Below are positions 33,678 through 45,600 of a DNA stretch of 64,000 nt, in pieces. Every line of letters starts with the position of its first letter. Position 1 is the stretch's first letter. Position numbers and translations under genes: made by a program. Source of the DNA: Liopterus haemorrhoidalis (Eukaryota > Arthropoda > Insecta > Coleoptera > Dytiscidae); NCBI GenBank assembly GCA_963971575.1, contig OZ020622.1, forward strand, positions 6,114,279 through 6,178,278, read 5' to 3'. A model generated the notes under the pieces. That model saw only the letters and a program-made list of their open reading frames with translations, was not told the origin of the DNA and did not search any database.

Positions 33678-36600
33678 TATTTCAGTAAAAAAATACATGA
33701 AAGTACATATACATAGTCAAATAAAAAATGTAACAATAATATACACAAATTCAAAACATATAAGATGATAAAGACATGTCTCTTAGATCATCATTAATGT
33801 ATGTAAATGAAGTATTGTGTTTTACATTATACTCCTTCCATCCGAAAATATGGTATACAACTACATTGTTAAAACTCGTCACTTCGCGACTCGTTTTAAT
33901 ATAATAAGGCATTTTGTCGCATTTGTCGATTATAAAACTCGTCGCTCATCTTTTTTAACCCTATTTTATGAAAATTCCCCCTACAAATGTCTTTTATCGT
34001 TAATTCACCTTAAATACTTAATTAGTTTTCTTCTGTCAAGAAATACGTTCAAAATGTGAAATCTCGTCACATTTTAAATTGCAAAAAATTTGACAGCTGT
34101 CACCTTTTGAAATCTTGTAAGAATATTTTTGCCTCAAAATGATCCAATAATGGCCCAGATTTTTTGAAAAATGTTTTCTGATGCCTCAAAATATTATCTC
34201 GCACGTCAAAAAAGCTATCTTGAACCATTATCACCACTTAACACTTTGATTAACCCTGAAATTTTTAATACATATAAATCTTTTTTAACACTATTTTATG
34301 GAAATTCGCCCTGCAAATGTCTTAAACTTTATCGTTAATTCACCTTAAATCCTTAATTAGTATTCTTCTGTCAAGAAACATGTTCAAAATGTGAAATTTC
34401 ATCCCATTTTAAAATGTAAAAAATTTGACAGCTGTCTCCTTTTGAAACCTTGTAAGCATATTTTTGCCTCAAAATGCTCAAATAATGGCCCAGATTCTTT
34501 GAAAAATGTTTTCTGATACCTTAAAATATTATCTCGCACGTCCAAAAAGCTATCCTGAACCATTATTACCATTTAACACTTTGATTCTCGCCGTAAATAT
34601 TCTGGACCGGCCGTCTTGTTTTAAGAATATTTTTGAATTATCGTCTGATAAAACCTGCCCGTGCCGATCAATGGTGACTTTGATTCGACACGGATTCGAG
34701 GAAAAAATGCATGATTTTTATCAGTAAAAATGTACACAAATTTAATTCATTAGAATTATTTTATTTATGAAATAGTTACAAATATCTAGTAAAACCCAGA
34801 ATTGTGTTTGGAGAAAAATGTATTTTAGAAGTGAGGACCTTTTTTTTTAGGTCATCACTTGTATTTGACCCCCCAAAATTTTACTAAAGAATTTCCTGGT
34901 CTCCCTATATTTTAACAGCTAGCGCCGCCAGTGGCGTATACAGAACTCATGGTAAGGGGGAGCACTTATGAAGTTATTTTTAAGACGGGGAGGGGGGGGG
35001 GTTAAGCTAACTGGTTACTCGCGAGCCGCTTACGGCCCGCAACATATGTTTTGTGGGCCCTAAAGCATTAATAAAAAAACCTTTTTTTTGTATAAAAATA
35101 TATTTGAAAATATAAAATCCCTCTTCTCTGTTTATAAAAAATAATTCAAGGAGCCCTTCAGAATATTTGAAGTTCCGTCACTGTTTATCATTTTGTATGA
35201 AAAATACACCACGGCTCGAATGAGAGTGAAACCCCTTTGCTGGATATTGATTATTATATCAAAAACAATTTCTGGGGGTACGCGTACCCTCGTTTGGGAA
35301 TCACTAATTTCGAGTATGTCCGAACTATAGGTTAAAGATGTTCGTCCATTTTTTTTAGTGCGCCTCTGTTGTAACACGTTTTAAGAATCATAATATGTGT
35401 TTATTCAAATATTTAGTAAATCCAGAAGTAACCGGTTTTGACAATATATAATTTTGAAAAAGCGGTTTCTGATTTTCCCATGATCTGGCGTGAAGCAAAT
35501 TATATGTCATGACTATAGGCACTGAAAAAAACTAATAAAAAAATGTGTATAATTTATATAACTAAATAGTGACGCGAATGGCTAAAGTTCAATTCTTCAT
35601 TTTTAGGATTTCGCAGGTTTTTTTTAGAAATCCTAACGCTGTCACTCATCTGTCTGAGAGAAATTGCGATTAAAAGCTGGATCCAGAGATTTGTTAATCG
35701 AGCCAGTTTGTCAGTTGAACAGAGTGTATTTAGATTTATTTATTTTACATCGACCTATTTCTGCGCTTTGCAATACAAAGGGTCTAATGCGAGAGTGCAA
35801 GTATGTTGAAAACCGAGATGTTTTTTTAAAGCAGATTTTTTTATTAATTTTATTTATTTTACTTCGGCCTATTTCTGCGCTTTGCAATACAAAGGGTCTA
35901 ATGCGAGAGTGCAAGTATGTTGAAAACCGAGATGTTTTTTTAAAGCAGATTTTTTTATTAATTTTATTTATTTTACATCGGCCTATTTCTGCGCTTTGCA
36001 ATACAAAGGGTCTAATGCGAGAGTGCAAGTATGTTGAAAACCGAGATGTTTTTTTAAAGCAGATTTTTTTATTAATTTTATTTATTTTACTTCGGCCTAT
36101 TTCTGCAAAGATGTTAATCGCCGATGCCAGTGAGCGAGCTCCTAAACCTGGATGAGGGGTGAATGATTGTGAAAATGGGAGTAATGTTAACATATTATTC
36201 TCGCCCGAATATTACCAACGGGCAATTGAACTAGCAACCTCACAATTCAGACTGTTTTTACCAGTTAAAAACCGTTTACCTAAATTCGAGTTTCACCAAG
36301 TAAAAACTTCCAAAAGACTCAGCTCTCAGATGGCAGCACATCTATGTGACGACACACTAATATAGTTTATTTCGTTACGTTCGATTTCCGGGAATTACTC
36401 CCCTATACAACAAAGAAGTATTTCTATGTCAAAATTAAATGTAAAATACGTCTTCAATTTAGACACTGATCTACTAGCTATCAATTGTTTTACAAAAAAA
36501 TATTATTATAACAATTATAAATTATTAAATTTTTGCGTCATCATCATCATTGGCGCAAGCCTAGGCCTCCTGTTTGCAAGATTCATGACTATGTTTTCAA

Positions 36601-39600
36601 TATATGTACATTCAGGAGTAATATGGTCAGTATTACGTTCATTTTTAGGGTTTTGTAGGTATGACCAAAAAACCCTTATACCGTCATTTTGTCGTCTGTC
36701 TGTCTATCTGTCTGTTCAGTAAAAATTGTAGCCAAACGGCTAAACCTAGAGAGTTGAAATTTGGCATGCTTATACAACTCTTTGACCCGCACATAGGAAA
36801 AATACTAAAACATCTAAAAAACATATCCCCCGAAAAATATAAACAAATATGTGCTCATCGAAAAAAAAAATATTTTTTTTAAATTCTGAGTAGGGTATTA
36901 AATGAAAGCCCTTGGTATGTGGATTAACGATCAAAATTTTATTTTTGCAAAATAAATTATTTTGACGATATTTTTGCCAAAATTGTGCAAGAAAATTTTT
37001 GTCCCACACCCTGTAGCCCAGATGGTTAAAAAATTAAAAATCTGAAAAAAATCTAAGTAATGTACATTGGTGTGAACCGGAATATTACAACAGGAATTTT
37101 TGATCAGATTATGTTTTCGGAAAATAACGCATTTTTTGTGTTTTTAATTAAAATATGTTAAATATTTAATTCGCTATGTAACACAGTAGATAAGTAAGCG
37201 CTGATAGCATAGTTGGTTTCGTCGTTGGTTTGTAATTTGCAAACTAGAGTTCGAATCCTGTCAGTTTTTTTTGCATTTTTACTTTGTTTAAATTATTTTG
37301 TCAAAATTCTAGTTATATTTTGTAAATGTTGCATTTAATTTTTAAAAACGTAAATTTAATAACCAGTGGGAAGTGTTGAAATTATAATTTAATTCTATGT
37401 TTGAATGTATACGAAATCAGAGGACAGGTCTTATGATTTAATCAACCAATGGAAGCGGTAGGCGCAATTTTCAAAAACTTAATGAACCTTGCTATATAAA
37501 AAGAAATACTGCACATATTTAGAAACTTAAATAATGGTATTAGGTATTCGAATTAAAATTCATAAAAAAATATTTTGACATAAAATTTGTTTTGGCATCC
37601 CAAATAATCATCATTCAGTTACTAAATACCTGCAATATCCTGAAATGTGTGAAAATTCACACTTCACATCAATTTTTTAGTGTACACAGAAAGGCACCTA
37701 CAGTTTATAGCCGGTTGCGAACGGCTAAGCAGAACCTGTAATTTGTATAAATATTTTTAAAGTTTTTGCGTACTGATTAGATTTAGTCGTTGACCAGCGG
37801 TTGAGAAAAAAATGTTTTAGAGTGCATTTCTTTCGATACCTACTATATAATTTTATCCTATTATAGTAATTTTTTTCTTGTTTTGTTAGGTTGTTTACTA
37901 TCTAAAAAATGATCGTTATTATTTGAAAAAACTTTTGTTTACTTGTTGTTTGAGTGATTAATATAAAAATCTTATGTGATGCAAGAGATGCATTTGTTCT
38001 TTTACAGTCGAAGGGTGAAGACAAGAATTTAGTGCTATATTTTACAAATTTGAGTGAATAAATTAGTGATAATTAAATAAAATGGAAGCTAAAAAGGTAT
38101 TTACGAGATGTAGTAATAGTTATTTACGTATAGAGGACCGAAAGGGAAAGTTTACACCCGTAGATGAAGTTTGAGCGCCGACGCGTAATGGAGGCCCATT
38201 ATTTGTCCAAGGGTGTAAACTTTCTTTCGGATTGAGGTACGTACAACGTTTTACAAACAACTTAAAACATTTTGAATGAAATACAACGTAATCACTTTTG
38301 TATTTCTTTTCAATATTTTATAATGAAGTTATCTGTTGTTAGGAATTCTTATGAACTTGTTTGTTATGTAAACAATAAATCTTGATAAATTTATTGTTTA
38401 CCTATAAACCTGTCAGTTATTTTTTTTTATTATTTCACGTTTATGGTCTTTGCTACTAAGGCAATTAGCCAAGACAATTCTAATTTTACGTAAAGAAAAT
38501 GAGATGCCTGAACAAGATTCGATCCCGAGACCTTAGCAACGTAGGGCAAGCGTGTTACCCCTGCGCAACTTGTCAGTTATTCTTACTAATCTTGTAATGT
38601 ATAGTGAAGAAGAAATTCTTATTCTATTTTATGGTAAACGATTGTATCTTTAAAATTAAAAAATAAATATATTGAATTAGATGAGTTACGAGGTGTGTAA
38701 ATTAAGTAACCGGACTAGCAACATAGCGTTTGATCCAGCAACATTTGGGACGAGGAACTTGGAGGGGCGGCAGGTGAACATGTAATATGACTTCAGTACG
38801 AGTCCGTAGCGATTTTTTTCATGAAACAGTTTGTCTATTACGTTCTAAAAATGAGTAACATTCATTTCGAGCAACGGTGTGCTATCAGGTTTTGCTTCAG
38901 ACTTGGGCACAGTGCAACGGAAACTTTTGCAAAGCTTCAGCAGGCCTACGGAGACATAGTTTTGTAAAGGACCCAGGTTTTTTGGTGGTTATGGCATTTC
39001 CAGAAGGAAGAGAGTTAATTGAAAATGAATCACGTAGCGGAAGGCCTTCATCTTCAAGAACCGATGAAAATATCGACAGAATCCGGGATCTTGTGCGTTC
39101 AGATCGTCGGTTGACAGTCAGAATGTTCGGGGAAGAGTTGAATTTCACTCACACTACCGTTCATTAGATTTTGACCAGTGAACTGTAGATGATTGCTGTG
39201 CGCCTTGTCACACAGCAATTTCAATAAACGAGTTTTTGGTCAATAAAAACATTCCTGTTGCTCATCAGCCTCCTTATTCACCTGACTTGAGTCCTTGTGA
39301 CTTTTTCCTCTTCCCAAGATTGAAAAATCACCTCAAGGGATGTCATTTTGGGACACTCGAAAACATTCATACGTCCGTAACCGACCAGCTGAAAGCTACT
39401 GCATTCACGCAGGGTAGAAAATAAACAAATACGAGGGTTGCATTTTATATTTCGGGATTTGAGTTCAAAAACAATTATTTATCAACAAAAAAGGCTTTAT
39501 TGTTTTTCAAAATATTCTCCATGAAGATCAATACCTCAATAAGTCACATAACGATCCTATAGTATCAGTTCACGCACAGCATCAATGTTTTCCAGAACAA

Positions 39601-42600
39601 CAACTGATTTTGGACGACCTTCACGAAATTCGTCCTTAAGCGATCTACGGCCACGATTGAAGTGGGCAAACCATCGATAAACAGTAGTCCTTGATGGTGC
39701 TTCATCGCCAAAAGTCGAATTAAGTTCATCGATGCACTGTTGTTGAGTTAATCCACGTCGAGAGTTGTGAAAAATAATTGCAAATGTTCACGATTTAATT
39801 CCATTTCTAGCCAAGATGATTTTTTTTCAAGTTACTGTAAACAACACAAATAGCGCTCGTACGTCAAAATGTTCTGAGTACATATACCGTCCAAAATGTC
39901 AAAGTTTACGATAGAAGCGTCAGTTGCCAGATGGAAGCACAGTTTAGCGCAATCCAGAAATATAAGTGGCAACCCTTGATAATAGTGAGATGGAAAACTA
40001 TTACCTGTTACATACCTGTATTATACACGTCAAACAGAAAGTTGCTAGCTCAGGTAGAGTTAACGTGATTAGCAGGGGGTTCCACACAAATACTTACACC
40101 CTAAAACGGCAGATTTTTATTTACGCATTAATATTTGACCCGCGATTTGAAATTTAATTTTGACCCATCTGGGAAAAAATTTTCGCCATCTCTGCTCTAT
40201 TGTCCTCGAATTACCACAGATAATCAAAATTTTACTGTATATAATTTTTTTAGTAAATTTTAAAATTATCTTTTCGTATTAAGCGTTTAATTTTTTTGTT
40301 GGTGAATGTAGTTTTTCCTTCAATTGGCACAAATAAATGATTTGCCATGGTTCATCACAATGAAGGGGACCAATTTGCTATTTTCAAATTATCTAATATA
40401 TCCACGGTCAGCTGAGTGTTATATTCTAGGTACCCTAGACCAGACGAGGAAGTGTACAGCTAGTGTTAACATGTATTTGGTGATTTGTGATTTTTAAATT
40501 AGTTTTAGTTATGTTAAATATGTCGCTCCAACATCTCCCTACGGGGAAAAGGATTTTTATGAATTATTCTAGTGATTTGAATGTAAGTTTAAATTAACAA
40601 AAAATGTATACACTCACATACTCTTTTTTGAGCACTACCACTCGGGTTGACGATAGTAATCACTTTTTTAGGATTGCGTAGGTATAACCAAAAATCTTTT
40701 TTTTATAAATTAATTTTGTTGAAAATTGAATGGTCGGAAATTCGCATTATTATGAAGTATGAGTGCTTACTTGGAACTACGGCATCGCAGACCGCGCGAA
40801 ACATTAATAGTGTATTTGGCTCTAGTGTTACTACGCAGCAGACAATATCAAATTGGTTCGCCAAATTTCGTACAGGCAACTTAAAAACCAAACAAAAAAA
40901 ATCTCATCGATCACAGCAGAAATATACTGCAACCAACTGGACGAAATGATGCAAAAACTTAAAGAAAAACTGCCTAGATTGGTCAACAGATCGACTCCTA
41001 TCTTATTGCATGATAACGCTAGACCACACACTACACAAATGACTGTGGTAAAACTACAGGATTTGGAGTTGGAACTTTTTTATCATCCTCCATACTCACC
41101 AGACCTAGCCCCCACTGATTACCACTTCTTCCGCAATTTGGACAACTTTTTAATACGAAAACAATTTAATTCCGACAATGCTGTAAAACTGGCCTTCCAG
41201 GAATTCATTGATTCTCGTCCGCCAGAGTTTTATACCACCGGCCTGAACAACCTGCCGCTTAAATGGCAAAAGTGTATAGACAATATGGGTACATACTTTG
41301 ATGAATAAAATAATTCCTTATATTTGTAAGTTATCAACCAACTTTGCCTTTTTTTCTACAAATTTCATCCTTGACGACCTAATACCTGCAAAACGCTGAA
41401 ATATGTAAAAATTCAATCTTCAAATAATTTTTTTATTTCAGATTTCCGAAGTTGGAATGCAAAATAATGTTAGTGATACGGAAGAGGAACTAGATACTGA
41501 TAATAGTAGAGATACAGTAAAGTAAGTACGAGTAAAATTAACATTAATAATAAATTTAACATTCGAATAATAAAATCTGAATGGCCTTTTTATGTACGCC
41601 ATTGAAACAAAAAAATAACTAACCAACTCACGTTTTTACGATTTGCAACGCATTTTAATTCAATTAGATGTTTACCGTTTTAAATAACGTAAGAATGCTA
41701 GCGCGTTTTACACCATCAGGTCGGCAAATGTTCACGGAATAGTAATTGTTTATTTTTCATAAAATGTTTAATTATTTACAAACTAATCTGTACTAATTAA
41801 ATAGACAAATTAAATATATAAATATTTGCTACTGTTAACAGTACATATATTCTATGTTAGATGTTAGATTTATAGCAGGGTTTCGAACCGTTATTTTTTT
41901 CGTTTCGGTTTTCGTTCCGGTTCAGTTGAAAAAAAATATCAGTTCAGTTCCGGTTTTCGTTCCGGCAAAAATAACGTTTTTTTTCGGTTATCGGTTCAGT
42001 TCCGAGTGATAAATTTTTAAATGCTTTTATTTGTATTAGAAATTTATTTTCTACAATAATTTAGAAGAACATTTTATTCTTTATTTTGTAATAATCATAG
42101 CAAGGCCGCTGCCAGGGGGAAGGGTTCTGGGCGTTCACCCCCTCTCTCAAAATAATAGAAGCGGATTTTTTTTACTTATCAGTTAAAAAAAAAAACGATA
42201 CTTTTCTGCTCATCAATTTAAATAATAATCTTAAATAAAATGTATTTTTTATTTTGGTTCACTCCCATCCTGTCTGAACCGAAATAAACCGATATTTTTT
42301 TTCGGTTCAGCTCCGGTTTTCGTTCCGACAAAAATAACAGTTTTTTTTCGGTTTTCAGTTCAGTTCCGGTTCGAAGCCCTGATTTATAGGTGCAATCCGT
42401 AAAGCGTTCCGTAAGAAATCTATAGCCGTTACGGGTACCTATAGGAAATTTCTTGGTTCTGAGAGCACCCGTAATGTTTACATGTAAAGCTAGGCCAAGA
42501 TTATTAAAGTAAAGGTTGTCTCGTAACTTCCGCGAGAAGGAATACGTCACATGTATGCGTAGTTCAAATAAGCATACAAAATTAATATAGATGTTGCATG

Positions 42601-45600
42601 TTTTTAAATATTTTTATTGACTATATTCATAATAGATATTTATTTCAAGACAGTTCTACTGAATAAATTATAAATAAAAACCTAAGGAAATTTTATACTG
42701 AGTTATATAAAATTTAAGGTGATGGGTATTTGTGTTATAGTTAATAAATAACAATAAAATCGAATACAAATATAATTTTAGGAATATTTAAATAAAAATA
42801 GAAAAACAAATTGCTATAATAATATAGTAAGTAATAAAATTGGAGGTTATATCAGTTTTTAAAAACGGCTGGACGTATTTTAACGAAATTTGGTACAATA
42901 GAGTAGAACCAGGATCAAATATAGGCATGGTATCTCAAAATTTTCTTTCTTAGGGGGTGTTTCTGGGTTAAAACTGATACTAAAAAACTTAAAATATTTC
43001 CTTTATAAACAGAACTATCTTAACAGAAAAAACTATACAATAAAAATAGTTTATAAGAAAACAAATCTTATTTGTTCTAGGCATTTTTTTCAATTTGATG
43101 AATTTTAGGGTAGTTACAGGAGGACAACCTAAAACTATAATATTGAAAAATTTTACTTATTATTCTCTTCACATCAAACATGAATATAAGAACATTTATT
43201 TATAACGAAGAAACATCCCTTTCAAAGAAAAAAAAAAACATTCTAACAAGTAGAAAATCAATCAATTAAACGATATTTTTATATTTATAGAAAAAGTTCA
43301 AACTTCACGTGTATATAACATATACGATAAACAAAGGCTGACGTCCCGTTAGTATACAGATGACGTGTAGCTTCGCTATTTACCCCCTCCACTACAAGTT
43401 ACGAGATAACCTTTACTTTAATAATCTTGGATGAGATATACATATGATGGCTGACTATTGTTGACGTATCAAGCGAGATTGTCCACAGATTGAACACTCC
43501 AAGTTAAGCCTGAAAAAAACTATAAGCGAAAATTTTTACCTTAATATGTATGTTTGCCGTTTTTCTACCAAACAGACAGACGGACACTTGGGTGATGTTA
43601 TAAGCATTTTTTGGTCACACCCAAAATGAGTATAAGTAACATAGTAAATATAACTGCAAAAAAACACATATAAAAACTTTCGCGGACCACTACAATTTTT
43701 CTGGGGACCACTGGTGGTGCGCGGACCACCTGTTGAGCAACACTGATCTACACATCTTAAATCTGTTTCCAGAAACGGCGTGAAGGTTACAAAAACGGAT
43801 ATTCCCGTTTCGCACATTAAGATCGGCCCACCACAACGGTTATTCCACTTTCTCGAATACAATTCTTTAATAACAAATGCTCACATTTAATCAGTTTTAA
43901 ACTTAATTCAATAAAATATTGTAGAATTTCTTATCGCAATGAAAAAGTTTTAACTTAATTTAAACCCTTATGCTGTCTGTTATAAATTGAATTAGAACAG
44001 ATTTTTACAACTACAAAAGGAAGTAACAATTGTCGTATAATTTATATTATGACTCGTGAGAAGACTATGTCTTGAAAATATTTTGCCCAGTAAAGAAAAT
44101 ATTATTACTTGTATTCATTGTTATATAATAACATTGAAAAAATCGTAATTTATAATGTAACCTTTATTCTTTGTAGCAATCATTTTATGTCAAAAAATAA
44201 TCTCAAATACGTAAATAATTTAGGAAAAGAAATAAACACAGATTAAAAATGAAATAAAAGAATTCCTACCTTGTTTTTGTTCCTGTTTTATTATGTTCTT
44301 TTATTACCAGCTTCTATTTGTCACTTTTTTTAGTTTTAATGTTACCTGTCATTTGCAATGCGCAAGACAAAAATGACGTAATTTAACCATTGTATAAGCG
44401 AGATGGGAAGGACGATTTTTTTTATTATCTTTTAAATATATGCATGCGATTCGGAGGGTCCCAAAGGGCTCAAACGGTCATATGATCTTGTAATAAAAAA
44501 ATATGATTTTCCGCGTTTTCATACAGCATGCCTATAATTAAAAGACTTTAAATTTGTTATAACTTTCTTTTGACAAAAGGGCAAGCAATATTAAATCAGA
44601 GAAAAACACAAAAATTTTGTGCAAGTGGAAATGCAATTTTCCCTATGACCGGAAAGCGTGCAGGGGTTTAGTACCATCCTTTTTTGTTGTCACAGGGTAA
44701 ATATTCTCTCCTCCAAAAGGCATGCTGTATGAAATCGGAGACCAAAAATGTCATGAGCTCCCGGTCTATTAGTTGAAAAATGTACGTATGTCATGAAAAT
44801 GTTTGTAAATGTATTTCATTGTAAATGAAATTTGAAGTATTTCTATGAGATAGGTAATATTTTGAAGAGGAACATTTGAGATAGGAACATTTTATAAATA
44901 TTTTCTATGACACATGATCCTATTATTAAATGTTAAAACGGCTTGCCATAGAAGACGGCTTCATAGTCCTAAATACGTATTAAATAAACTTGTTTTCTTT
45001 TTTGAAACTAACCGAGTGTTTCATTATCTTTTCCTGTTAGCTAATTATGTTTACTTGTAAAATTTCTTCCAATGGCTCTATTTATTTTAATTTTGGAGAT
45101 ATGGTCATAAAAAATTAAATTTTTTGAAATTTCTATTTTTATAAAAATATACCGCATCTAATAGTGGGTAGGAAAAGGAAGGTATTAATTTTTTTTTTTA
45201 GACTAAATATGGTGTGAGGTATCCAAAATTTTTCATTCCAGGTTGCTATCTCTACCAATTTTTAAGATATGATTTTTTAAAATTAGCGAAAAGCGCATAC
45301 AACCTGATAATATAAAAATCAAATAGTTGATTTAAATAATGAGTTGAGCGTACAGTGAACCATTTGTGGAGATAATAAGTCAATATTATTATTAATCTGG
45401 GGGAGATGCACTCGTCTTATGATCCCCTCTTTCACTTATGACGTCATGTCGGTCTTTTCTGCACAGATAGGTCGATAAACTCAAAACATTCAGTTTGATT
45501 TGAAACACTACAGGAGCAACTGCAACTGCATAAAAAAATAAATAAATAAATCATTAAAATAAAAAATAATTTGGTGAATTAAAAATTTGTGCATCATAGA

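Noticed and set aside
35664..36193. 160-codon open frames on both strands as a gene
   Set aside because: Explained by a 117-bp period divisible by three; no domain and no codon bias.
36640..37682. R1 as a Helitron
   Set aside because: The 3' hairpin is suggestive, but there is no CTRR end after it, no TC start and no A-T insertion site that could be shown.
36640..37682. R1 as a simple terminal-inverted-repeat transposon (agggttttgtaggt ... acctgcaaaaccct)
   Set aside because: The two motifs are inverted relatives, but conserved R1 sequence continues about 40 bp beyond the right one, and no target duplication was found.
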